This document shows positions 47,801-57,100 of a DNA stretch of 64,000 nt, piece after piece (the stretch's first letter is position 1; each line of letters starts with the position of its first letter). Source of the stretch: Tunturiibacter gelidiferens (lineage in GTDB: Bacteria > Acidobacteriota > Terriglobia > Terriglobales > Acidobacteriaceae). The stretch spans positions 1,426,001 to 1,490,000 of the forward strand of contig NZ_JACCCV010000002.1 of assembly GCF_013410115.1 (NCBI RefSeq). Direction: 5' to 3'. Under the pieces are notes generated by a model. It was not told the DNA's origin and ran no database searches. It saw only the letters and a program-made list of their open reading frames with translations. Both the position numbers and the translations under genes were made by a program.

Positions 47801-49203
47801 GGGACGGAGATGATGCGGCCATCAAACTCCGGAAGTGCCACATTGATCGCTGTGTCCAACGCATTTAAACCGCGCCGAGAGACCTCCCAATTTCCTCTTG
47901 GCATCCCGCTTGGGATCGCCTGAATAACCGGAACTCCCAACTTCTCCAGGATCGAAACATTTTCGCCAGCAAGTGTCACATCACCGGTGTTGATCTCGCC
48001 CAGGGCAAAAGACAACGTGGTGACAACGACATTGACGCGTCGTTCCACAAGTCGGAGCGCCGCAGGAAAACCATCATCCAGAGCCTTCATGCTCGATGTA
48101 AAGATGCAGAGTGCGTTCAAACCACGAGACTCCATAGCTTCAGCAAGTGCATCAACGAATGCAGTATTCCCGCTGAGAAGATGGGCACGGTAGAACAGGA
48201 TAGCTGCCGTGGGCTTCGCAGGATCTGCGCGTTGCAGCCAGTCTTCGTACTCCGCATGCTCGAGATCTGGCATATAAATCCCGTGCTCTGCTGGAGTCGA
48301 AGGCTTCTCATAACCGTGCCCCGTCAGCAAGAGACGGTCGGACAAAAACTTCAGGCACTCCAAGATATTCGATGTTCCACCACGCTCGAAATATGTCGTT
48401 ACCGACGCGACTACATCCAGATCGACGGTACTAGCATTGAGAAACTCAGGATTTATCTCACCGGTTCCGCTCACTACGACGAGGAATCGGTTTTGTGTAA
48501 CGCACATGGCACGAAGAAGCGAGAAGCCCACGACCGAATTCAATGGGCCATGCAAACGCAGTACGATAACGCGAGCACGCGCCAAAGCTCCTTCGAGCAG
48601 CGCAGTCATCTGTTCCTCGCTGCGTAGACCATTCAATGAGTATGGAAACACATCGATGTCTCCAGGGAGCGCCGCGCGTGCGTTCTGCAGCGTAACCAGG
48701 TCGGTGTCCGCATGCGTCAAGATCGCGATGCCCTGCACTTGTTGATGTGTGTTTCTCTCCGCGGCATTCGAGACTGAAGCTGCAGGTCGCGTATCCCAGT
48801 CGTAGAAGTTGAAGACATACTCAAGCAGTTCCTCGGGCGGCTGTAGAAAACGATCTGCTTCCAACATTGTGTCGATGTAGGAAAATATCTGCCTGACCTG
48901 CCAGGGACTGTTGACGGAATGAAACCATACCGATCGCCCGTCGAAGACCAAGCTCGCAACATTAGACAAAACACAGGGTCCTAGGCATCCGGCCTTCGTC
49001 AGATGGACGGTATTGCGCATCTTCCGGCGAGTCCACTCCTCCTTGTAGGTTTCGACTGGGACCTGTGCATAGCCGCGCTCAGTCCTCCCACAACAGCATC
49101 CTGAAAAGCAATAGGAAAGGTGCGCGCGCCGCTGCACAATATTCACAGGGCGCCCATCCGCTCGTACTACGCGTTGCCGATGCATATCAGTCAAGGTTCG
49201 CAC
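44836..49203 (-). CDS. cobN: cobaltochelatase CobN with an N-terminal 2Fe-2S ferredoxin-like domain
   Basis: Large subunit of aerobic-type cobaltochelatase, which inserts cobalt into hydrogenobyrinic acid diamide. At 1455 residues it is about 200 longer than classical CobN. The extra part is an N-terminal thioredoxin-like ferredoxin domain with Cys32, Cys36-38 ([14 protein letters not shown]), Cys73 and Cys77 (AGCLGPC). The CobN/BchH body follows, with [40 protein letters not shown] and [12 protein letters not shown]. The start is GTG at 49203 or, better spaced from AAAGAGG, TTG at 49194. It is controlled by the cobalamin riboswitch at 49312-49486 and coupled to the ChlI-ChlD gene. Confidence 0.93.
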   Translation of the reverse strand: [1455 protein letters not shown]

Positions 49204-49311
49204 CTCTTTCTGATGCCACGGCGGCAGGTTCGAGGCAGAAAACCCAAATGAGCAACGGTATGAAAATAACGATCATGCATCTTCATGTTCTCCGCAGAAG
49301 TCTGCCGGTTA

Positions 49312-49486
49312 CTCTCGGGTAGGTCTCCTGGCTTGGAGGTTGCAGGATGATCTGCACGCCGCTTTACCTTCCCCAGCCATCGGCCGAGTGGTACTTTAAA
49401 GCAGCTTTCCTCACTTACAGTGGCGGAACCGCGCCGGCTCTTCACCGGACTTCCCTGTTATGCCCTGGTGGGCACCCGAGACAGCC
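49312..49486 (-). promoter_or_regulatory. cobalamin (B12) riboswitch
   Basis: On the minus strand the aptamer shows the B12 box GCCACTG (49424-49418) and the conserved core AGGGAAGTCCGGTGAAGAGC, followed by CGGCGCGGTTCCGCCACTGT. The 3' part has GCCAGGAGACCTACCCGAGA, closing with CTCGGGTG at the 5' side as P1. It lies about 110 nt upstream of cobN, so adenosylcobalamin should switch off cobN and the coupled chelatase gene. The expression platform was not resolved. Confidence 0.93.
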
Positions 49487-49573
49487 TTCGTTATACCACA
49501 ATGAATTCGCTAAATTGTCGGGCTCGTGTAAGCGCTAACGATGAGCCGGCAGATCCGACACCAAACGTGTGCA

Positions 49574-50233
49574 TCACGCTTTAACGGTCATCACTCGCAT
49601 ATCTGGCGAAACTAGTAGCTTCGCGTCGGTCCGCGCCTTCACCTCGTTGACGTCCATCCCCTCTGCGACCTCAGTCAACACTAGTCCTTCCGCCGTCACG
49701 CGAATCCAGCAAAGCTCCGTGACTATATCATGCACAACACTTTGTCCAGTCAGCGGCAGCGTGCATTCTTTCAAAATCCTTGAAGCTCCATCCTTGGTCT
49801 GATGCTCCATCGCAACAATCACCCGACGCGCCCCCGCCACCAGATCCATCGCGCCCCCCATACCCTTAACCATCTTTCCCGGAATCGTCCAGTTCGCAAG
49901 GTTGCCATGCTCATCTACCTGCATCGCCCCAAGGATGCTCATATCCATGTGTCCACCGCGAATCATCGCGAACGATTCCTCACTCGAGAAAAATGAACAC
50001 CCCGGAAGTTCCGTAACGGGCTGCTTGCCTGCATTGATAAGGTCAGGGTCAGCGCACTCATCGGTCGGAGGCGCACCAACACCCAGCATTCCATTTTCCG
50101 ACTGAAACATTACATCGATACCCGCAGGCACATATCCTGCAATCATCGTTGGAAGTCCAATGCCTAGATTTACATAAAACCCATCTTGAAACTCTCGTGC
50201 AATCCGCCGTGCAATCCGCTCCTTGCCTGTCAC
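49574..50233 (-). CDS. 3-oxoacid CoA-transferase subunit B
   Basis: Beta subunit of a class I CoA-transferase (SCOT/AtoA/PcaJ type), which moves CoA from succinyl-CoA or acetyl-CoA to a 3-oxoacid. The 219-residue product has the catalytic Glu46 in [13 protein letters not shown], the glycine-rich [18 protein letters not shown] segment, and [16 protein letters not shown] with [18 protein letters not shown]. The start overlaps the subunit A stop by four bases. Specificity (acetoacetate versus 3-oxoadipate) is not readable. Symbols scoB, atoA or pcaJ would all be guesses. Confidence 0.93.
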   Translation of the reverse strand: MTGKERIARRIAREFQDGFYVNLGIGLPTMIAGYVPAGIDVMFQSENGMLGVGAPPTDECADPDLINAGKQPVTELPGCSFFSSEESFAMIRGGHMDMSILGAMQVDEHGNLANWTIPGKMVKGMGGAMDLVAGARRVIVAMEHQTKDGASRILKECTLPLTGQSVVHDIVTELCWIRVTAEGLVLTEVAEGMDVNEVKARTDAKLLVSPDMRVMTVKA

Positions 50234-50934
50234 AACGCACCTCCGGATTGAATAAACTTCGACTCAATTGGTTTTCGATATGCCGCCCCGACCACAATGC
50301 GGTTTACATAAATTCCTGGAGTAACGATGTGGTCCGGATCAAGCTCACCCGGCTCGACCAGCACCTCGACCTCGGCGATGGTTAGCTTGGCGGCAGTCGC
50401 CATCGCCGGATTAAAGTTTCTCGCCGTCTTCCGATAGACCAGATTCCCCAACCGGTCTCCCTTCCAAGCTTTGATCAGTGCAACGTCTGCATCAAGCGCC
50501 TGCTCAAGTACATAAGTTCTGTCGCCAATCTTGCGTATTTCTTTGCCCTCGGCCACAACCGTACCTAGACCTGTCGGCACATAGAACGCCGGGATACCTG
50601 CGCCACCTGCGCGAATCCGTTCCGCGAGCGTCCCTTGCGGAATCAGGGTTAGATCCAGCTCTCCCTTTAATACCAGGGCCTCCAACCGACGGTTTTCGCC
50701 TACGTAGCTGCCGATATGCGAGGCGATCATACCGGCCTCCAACATCAACCCCATTCCAAAGCCGTCAACGCCCATGTTGTTGCTGATCGTATGCAGTCCG
50801 GTAATCCTGCGCTTCACTAAGGCGGCGATCAGGTTCTCTGGGATCCCGCAAAGCCCAAAGCCGCCAAGCATTATCGTAGAACCTGGCGCAATATCGACCA
50901 CAGCGTCGTCTGCAGTCCGAACGACTTTATTCAT
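50230..50934 (-). CDS. 3-oxoacid CoA-transferase subunit A
   Basis: Alpha subunit of the same enzyme, 234 residues. It carries the CoA-transferase A signature around [20 protein letters not shown], with [17 protein letters not shown] and the [21 protein letters not shown] segment. Two genes with an ATGA overlap form a closed pair (A then B). No thiolase or regulator is adjacent. The pair ends 88 bases before the riboswitch of cobN, so the two transcription units are separate. Confidence 0.93.
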   Translation of the reverse strand: MNKVVRTADDAVVDIAPGSTIMLGGFGLCGIPENLIAALVKRRITGLHTISNNMGVDGFGMGLMLEAGMIASHIGSYVGENRRLEALVLKGELDLTLIPQGTLAERIRAGGAGIPAFYVPTGLGTVVAEGKEIRKIGDRTYVLEQALDADVALIKAWKGDRLGNLVYRKTARNFNPAMATAAKLTIAEVEVLVEPGELDPDHIVTPGIYVNRIVVGAAYRKPIESKFIQSGGAL

Positions 50935-50988
50935 CGGATAAAAACCTCACGTGCGGCGGAAGAGTACACGCCTCGTTGGGGCGAATCG

Positions 50989-52092
50989 TTATTTGGTTTG
51001 CGTCGAAAAAGTAAAGGTCGTCGTGCTGTGAAGCATCTCGCCCGGCTTCAACTCCGTGGTCGGAAAGGAAGGATGATTCGGTGAATCGGGAAAGTGCTGC
51101 GTTTCGAGACAGAGAGCGGTGTTCTTCGCATTGCTCTGCTGCGCGCTGCCATACGCGGCACCATTGAGTGAATTGCCGGTATAAAACTGCACTCCAGGCT
51201 CAGTTGTCGTCACGGTCAGAACACGTCCACTCGAAGGATCGTAGACTCGAGCCGCTGTCTTCACCTCACCATTCTTGCCGCGCAGGACCCAGTTGTGATC
51301 ATAGCCACCGCCGATTTTCAGCTGTTCATTGTCGTCGTTGATCCGTGCACCAATAACCGTAGACTTACGAAAATCAAACGGTGTGCCCTCCACCGAAGCC
51401 AGCTCTCCCGTAGGGATCTGACTTAAGTTCACCGGCGTGTATTGATCTGCCGGAATCATAATCTGCTCGTCAAGAATGGTCTTCTTCGGATCGCCTGAAA
51501 GGTTGAAGTACGAGTGATTGGTCAGATTAATCACGGTATCTTTATCGGTCGAGGAGCTATAGTCGATGCGCAATGCGCCGTGATGAACCGTGTATCGTAC
51601 GTGTACCGTCAGCGTTCCCGGATATCCCTGGTCGCCGTCCTTGCTCACCAATGTCATCTCCACTCCGTCCGCAATAGCTCGCCCTGTCCACACCAGACGA
51701 TCGAAACCTACCGTGCCACCATGCAGCGAGTTGGCGCCGTTATTCGTTGGGATCTGGTACTGATGGCCATCCAGTGAAAACTTTCCGAACGCGATGCGAT
51801 TCCCATATCGTCCCACGATCGCACCAAAGTATGTCGACTTATCCGCAAGATAGCCATCCAACGCGCTGTAGCCCAGGACCACATCAGCGATTTTGCCGTC
51901 GCGATCTGGCGTCTTGATCGAAACCACGCGAGCTCCGAAGGTCATAATGCTTGCCTCGATGCCTTCGCTCTTCAGCGTGTAAAGATCCACTGCCGTGCCA
52001 TCGGGTGTTGTCCCAAATGGGGTCTTCGTCACCGAGCCGTGTGCAGCCATCGCAGTTGTCATGCTAAGCAGCATAATCTTTAGCCATCTCAT
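50989..52092 (-). CDS. galM: exported aldose 1-epimerase
   Basis: Interconverts alpha and beta anomers of sugars such as glucose or galactose. The 367-residue product starts at the ATG at 52092, which follows AGGAGAGTGACG; upstream in-frame codons lack a ribosome-binding site. It has a signal peptide (RWLKIMLLSMTTAMAAHGS), so it acts outside the cytoplasm. Family motifs include GRYGNRIAFGKFSLDG, NNGANSLHGG, catalytic His in NLTNHSYFNLSG, and catalytic Glu in ALCLETQHFPDSPNHPSFP. All are intact. Confidence 0.93.
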   Translation of the reverse strand: MRWLKIMLLSMTTAMAAHGSVTKTPFGTTPDGTAVDLYTLKSEGIEASIMTFGARVVSIKTPDRDGKIADVVLGYSALDGYLADKSTYFGAIVGRYGNRIAFGKFSLDGHQYQIPTNNGANSLHGGTVGFDRLVWTGRAIADGVEMTLVSKDGDQGYPGTLTVHVRYTVHHGALRIDYSSSTDKDTVINLTNHSYFNLSGDPKKTILDEQIMIPADQYTPVNLSQIPTGELASVEGTPFDFRKSTVIGARINDDNEQLKIGGGYDHNWVLRGKNGEVKTAARVYDPSSGRVLTVTTTEPGVQFYTGNSLNGAAYGSAQQSNAKNTALCLETQHFPDSPNHPSFPTTELKPGEMLHSTTTFTFSTQTK

Positions 52093-52383
52093 CGTCACTC
52101 TCCTCGCCATTTTCGAGCCTAGCATCCTTTATGCGGTCTGTTTGCAGCGAGATATTGCTCGCTCCAGCGACCTCCGCCACTATACGTGAAGCACCGCGAA
52201 ACAGCGATAAGATGGGACATCGAGTCCACTACAGGAAGGGAAGAGCATCGGCCATCCGGACCGATCACATAAGCTCACCGAGTGCTGACGAAACGCTTGG
52301 GTCGAGATCATCGAACAAGTTGTAGCTTCCGCAAAACATCTTTGAAAGAACCTAATCAATAGCCGGGCGACCACAAGAGACTT

Positions 52384-52989
52384 CTACCACTCCCATGGCT
52401 GCAACACCTTCACCGAAGCCATACCAGCGGCCGTCGCCGCCTGAATTCCCATCTCCGTATCCTCGAAGACAAGGCAGTCCTCGGGCTTCACTCCCAACCG
52501 CTTTGCCGCAAGCAGAAACGGCTCTGGATCGGGTTTGCTTTGCTCATAGTCTCCCGCACAGACCAGCGTTTCGAATTTGTCCAGAAGTCCCAGCACCTCC
52601 AGTGAAGCCGTTACAGAGTCTCGGGTACTGCCAGATACCACAGCAAACGGGATGTGTCCGTGGCTAAACTCGATATGCTCCAGCACCTCTGGCACCGCCT
52701 TCAGCTCGGGAAGAATCTCGAAGTATAGTGCTTCCTTGCGCTTTGCCACTTCCTCCACTGGCATCGCCAAACCGTCGCGTACATTGAGGGTGGCGATAAT
52801 CTCTGCTACAGGCATTCCACCCCACGCATAGAACGTCTGCTCTCCAAACTCGCAGTTCCATTCCGCCAGAACCCTCTTCCACGCCACATAGTGCAGCGGC
52901 ATCGAATTGACAATGGTCCCATCACAATCAAACAGGTAGGCCTTGAAAGTCCCTTTCGGCAGCGTCAACTTCGGCAATTCAACCCCCAT
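52384..52989 (-). CDS. HAD-family phosphatase, beta-phosphoglucomutase-like
   Basis: A 201-residue haloacid dehalogenase-like phosphatase (subfamily IA). The nucleophile Asp21 and the general acid Asp23 are in YLFDCDGTIVNSMPLHYVAW. Motif II is PFAVVSGSTRD, the motif III Lys is in AGDYEQSKPDPEPFLLA, and motif IV is CLVFEDTEMGIQAA. The DxDGT pattern and cap resemble fructose-1-phosphate or sugar phosphatases of the YqaB type. AAGGAG precedes the ATG at 52989; a TTG one codon upstream is less likely. Substrate not assigned. Confidence 0.88.
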   Translation of the reverse strand: MGVELPKLTLPKGTFKAYLFDCDGTIVNSMPLHYVAWKRVLAEWNCEFGEQTFYAWGGMPVAEIIATLNVRDGLAMPVEEVAKRKEALYFEILPELKAVPEVLEHIEFSHGHIPFAVVSGSTRDSVTASLEVLGLLDKFETLVCAGDYEQSKPDPEPFLLAAKRLGVKPEDCLVFEDTEMGIQAATAAGMASVKVLQPWEW

Positions 52990-53022
52990 CAATCACTCCT
53001 TATCCGTGCGTGCAAAGATCAG

Positions 53023-53065
53023 CGGCGGCGGGTGCGACCAGAACTTGTGGTCTCACCCGCCGCCG
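53023..53065 (-). terminator. GC-rich stem-loop after ndk
   Basis: CGGCGGCGGGTG (53023-53034) pairs with CACCCGCCGCCG (53054-53065) over 12 bp, with a 19-base loop. It starts 20 bases past the ndk stop on the minus strand. The T run is weak (ATCTTTG), so it may slow rather than stop transcription into the HAD gene. Confidence 0.45.
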
Positions 53066-53085
53066 GCTTGTCTAAATCGAATTAA

Positions 53086-53502
53086 CTATTTCAGTTCGTG
53101 ACCGGCAAAAAAGTACCCAATCTCAAAGGCCGCAGTGTCTTCGGCATCCGAGCCGTGGATCGCATTCTCTCCAATTGACGAGGCGAACTTCTTACGGATA
53201 GTCCCTTCCTCGGCCTGGGCAGGGTTAGTCGCGCCCATCAGCTTGCGCAGATCGGCGATCGCGTTGTCCTTCTCAAGTACCATCGGGAAGATGGGCCCGC
53301 TCGACATGAACTCCGTCAGTTCACCGAAGAACGGCCGCGCCGCGTGGACATGGTAGAAGCCTTCTGCCTGCTCCTTCGAAATCGAAAGCCGTTTGATCGA
53401 AACAATCTTAAACCCTGCCTTTTCAATCTCGGCCAGGATAGCTGCGGAGTAGCCCTTACGAACGGCGTCCGGCTTGATGATGCTGAAAGTGCGCTGTGAC
53501 AA
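53086..53502 (-). CDS. ndk: nucleoside diphosphate kinase
   Basis: Transfers gamma-phosphate from ATP to other nucleoside diphosphates through a phospho-histidine. The 138-residue product begins at a TTG codon at 53502 ([17 protein letters not shown]), preceded by TAGGAG at seven bases. The frame is open upstream to 53670 but unlike the family. The catalytic His116 is in [18 protein letters not shown], and the [22 protein letters not shown] segment is intact. Length is normal. Confidence 0.95.
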   Translation of the reverse strand: MSQRTFSIIKPDAVRKGYSAAILAEIEKAGFKIVSIKRLSISKEQAEGFYHVHAARPFFGELTEFMSSGPIFPMVLEKDNAIADLRKLMGATNPAQAEEGTIRKKFASSIGENAIHGSDAEDTAAFEIGYFFAGHELK

Positions 53503-54178
53503 CGTATTTCTCCTAGGTGAGTCTCTATTACTTAGTGTAGAACAAGGCCAGCGAACCGCGCCTGTTCGACCTTGGCTGCAACTTCTCCCCGGAGCATGGA
53601 TGCATGCGGATGTTCCAAAAGACAGCTTGGATATGGTTTTTGGGCTTCGCCGCGTGGCTTGCGGACGCACTCCTCAGTCTGCGGCTGCATAACATTCTTC
53701 ATGCGCGCCTCGCTCTGATGGTCGCGATTGTTTTCTTCACCGCCGGGCTTTTTTATCGCCGTCAGACTTGAAGAGGCAGGTGGGCTCGTTCTATGCGATT
53801 GGGGCTTCCTCATGCCCATGAGGGTACCCCACCCCTCCCCCGGGGTATTTTCGCGCAAACCATTTTATATCAGTTACTTACAAAATAGTCATATTTGCAA
53901 AATAGTCATTCTGAAGGGGTTACAGCTAAATACGTCCAGGCAAAGGGGTTACGCGCTTTCGTTGCGTTTAACCGTCATAAGATTTTGGAGACTCCTGGCA
54001 ACTCTTCCCTATTTACTCAGTATATCGGATTGACCATAACTAATACGCCAAGCGGATGTGATTGATTACAATTATCTTACATGGATAGAGGGGTTGACAA
54101 TCGAAGTGGGCCGCGAAGAGCCATCTCGCAAGTGGCAGGCGGTGAAAGTGAAGATGTTTTTGAGTTTGGATCGCTGAC
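53503..54178. other. 676-bp AT-richer intergenic region at a strand-composition switch
   Basis: No protein-like ORF. It contains family 3 repeat copy 2 (53823-53851) and short direct repeats CAAAATAGTCAT (53881 and 53899) and AAGGGGTTAC (53934 and 53943 areas). A TTGACCATAACTAATACGCC box (54030) also occurs near 61071. Genes on both sides (ndk and lhr) are on the minus strand. No consensus DnaA box (TTATCCACA) was found. Confidence 0.5.
53823..53851 (+). repeat. family 3 C-rich hairpin repeat, copy 2
   Basis: GGTACCCC, a C-rich spacer, then GGGGTATTTT; TACCCC and GGGGTA can pair. Similar motifs lie at 41695 (inverse) and 60759. All are intergenic. Confidence 0.65.
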
Positions 54179-57100
54179 TTAGAGCAAAGGAGAGACGGGA
54201 TAGCCCGGCGGCGCATAGGGGGGAACGCCTATGACGGTGTCGACGACCCTCTGCTCGCAGGTTTCCGAGTGCAACCTACCGTTGGAATAAAGGACTTGTC
54301 TTCCGGGAACAGCGGGAACACGATCCCCTGGGATGACGACACCGGCGAGGTTCATCGGGTCGGCGGCGGCTACTGCGATGATCGCACTGCACTCGCGAGT
54401 GCGGGAGGTGCGAATGGATTCGACAGCCTCAGGGAGTGCGTATTGCTCGCCACGGAAGCCGGAGAGGAAACGACCGCCGCGGATCTCGCCGCGGGCTTCG
54501 AGACGCCGAAGGGTATTGAGAAGATCTCGCCATCTGGGAGCGTTGGATTCGCCGAGGAGCAGGTCGCGAAATAGAACGCCGTAACGATTTAGAAGTTGGC
54601 GGGCGAAGGATTCCAGAGCGGCTTCGGTGCGGTGAGCCTGCTCGATCGCTGTGGGCGCGGCGTGAAGCTCTGCGGTGAGCAGTGACCATCTGCCAGCCGA
54701 ACTGCGTGCAGTGCGCCCGGCGGAGGTTTCGGTGGTGATGGATTTACGGCGGGGATCCATGCAGGCACGAAGCTGGTCGAAGCCGTCTGCGGCTGCGAGG
54801 CCCGCGGTGGCGAGCTCCCACAGAGCCTGCTGCGTTTGCTGTCGAGTGAGGTTAGAGATGCGCTGGATATCGTTGGCGAAGCAGGCACCGCGTTGCTGGA
54901 GAAGGGTTCGAAGTTGCAGAGCTGCGGGGCTGAGGGCCGCGGCGAGCTTGTCGTCTTGAACGCACTGTTGTGCCAGGGCGTGAGGGAGCCAGTCCGCGGT
55001 TTCGCGAATGAAGAAGGTGATGGGTGCGGCGTTGGTGGGAATGACGCGGCGTGGGGCAGCTCCGTCTCCTGAAGACCATGCTGGATGAGGCGAGATTCGA
55101 CCCCAGCCTACTGCTCCGGAGAGACAGAGGGCGTCGAGCCAGCGAGGGTCATAGTTCGCGACGCGAGAGGGAAGGAGGGTACGCTCCCATTCGACGGCAG
55201 GAGCTTCGAAGCCCTCCAGTTGACGAAGAGCTTCCAAGACTCCCTCTTCGCCTGAGAGCTGCGTTTGAGGGGCAAGGTGTTGCCAAGTGAGGAGCCAGCG
55301 CATGTAGACCGCGGGCGTGACTGGCTCGACCTGCTTGCGGAGAGTTGCCACGGTTCGGCGGTGGATACGTTGGAGAATGCGGCGTTCGCACCACTCAATA
55401 TCGTGGTCTTCCGTTTTAGCGGGATATTCGAAAGCACCACGCATTAGCAGGCCTTGCATCTCCATTGTGAGGAAGGCCTGGAAGATGGCGGCAGGGTCTA
55501 GGTGGAGCGTGCTTGCGAAGGCGCTGGCTGTAGTGGGGCCGATAATTTGTAACCAGCCTCGAACTAATTTCTGGATGGATTCTTTTTTTGTAACTGGGTT
55601 GGTCGCATTTGGCTCCGAGGCGGAGATTTGTTCCGTCTCAAACGAAATGCGGGGGTCTCTCCACTCCGCAGCAGACGATGAAACCGTCTGCTGCTCCGGT
55701 CGAGATGACGCATCCTGGGTAAGTCGAGATGACGCATCAGAAAGTGGTCGAAATGACCCATCCTGGGTAAGTCGAGATTCGTCTCGGAGCGGATTGAGGA
55801 CAGCGATGTAGGGGAGGCGTTCGGTGGCGACCCAGCAGGTCGTTCCATTTAGGTCGAGGGTTTGGGCGCGGCCTCTTTGTGTCAGGCGTTCGTAGAAGAC
55901 GGGCCAGTGACGAGATTCTTCGCGGTCGATAACCGTGAGCGGGAGGGCGATGAGGGAGTGGAGGAGGTCGTGGAGCTCGTTTTCGTCGCGGAGGTCGGGC
56001 CATATCTCTTTACGGATGGCTGCGATTGCGGCAGGGTCCAGCTTGCCGGGTTGGTCCGGGAGGTTTCGGCCGAGTGAGATGGCGCGGGCGCGGCGCTCTT
56101 CGAGACCGGCTTCGTCGAGGTAAGCGTAGGGATTGGCGTTGAGGAGTTCGTGAGCGAACTGAGAGGGGGTTGGCGTGTCAACAGCGAGACAACAGATGGT
56201 GCCGTCCTTTATTCCGCGAAGAACCTCGATGAGACCCTCAAGGTCCATCGCTTCCTGGAGGACGTCCTGCATGACCTCGTTGACGAGCGGGTGGTTTGGT
56301 ATCTGGATATCGCCGACGATGGTCTCGAAGCAGGCGGCAGCCTGTGGGAAGACCGATGCCATAAGATCTTCCGAACGGGTGCGCTGGATCTGGGGGGCGA
56401 TGCGTTTGCCTTTTGAGAAGCGGAGTAGCTGCAGGCTGCGGCCAGCGGCCCAACGCCAGCGATTCTTGAAGATGGGGGACGCGATGGAGGCTTGCTCCAG
56501 AAGTTCCTTCGCTGTGTGTTCGGTGAGGAACTGGAAGACATCGCCGAGAGGGAAGCTGTGTTGCTCGGCGAGGGAGATATTGATGCCGTTGTCTGTGGCG
56601 GCGGCTTGTAGCTCGAAGTTGAAGCCTCGGCAGAACCGTTTGCGTAGGGCAAGCCCCCAGGCTTTGTTGATTCGGCCACCGAAGGGAGCGTGCAGGATGA
56701 GTTGCATGCCGCCGCCGTCATCGAAGAAACGTTCGGCGATGATGGTGGTTTTGGAGGGAACAGCTCCGAGGGCGGCGCGGCCGATGACGATGTAGGCGAT
56801 GAGTTGCTGGGCCGCGCTGGCGCAGACGCCGCACTCCTGCATTAGCCAGGCGGATGCGGCGGCGACTTCGGGTTGTGCGGGAGAGAGGTATCCGGGGGTT
56901 AGGTTGGAGGTAAGTGCGGAGATTTGTTCGCGAAGCTCGCCGACGCCGTCCGAGAGGATAGCGGTCCGCTGCGGGGCCTCGCCTTCCCAGAACGGCAAGC
57001 TGGGAGGTGCGCCATGTGCATCTTCGACGAGGACGCGACCGGTTGCCTCGACGCGCTGGATGCGCCAGCTTGAGGTGCCGAGTAGAACGACGTCGCCGGG

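Noticed and set aside
53728..54033. 101-codon ORF in the gap between ndk and lhr
   Set aside because: It crosses family 3 repeat copy 2 and the direct repeats; its composition is not protein-like.
53503..54178. Assignment as oriC
   Set aside because: Only the composition switch and AT-rich sequence support it; no DnaA boxes, dnaA, dnaN or gidA were found, so it is kept as a finding and not annotated as an origin.
55645..55790. lhr as a pseudogene because of the repeat insertion
   Set aside because: The frame stays open through the repeat, and conserved Lhr sequence continues on both sides to the normal full length.
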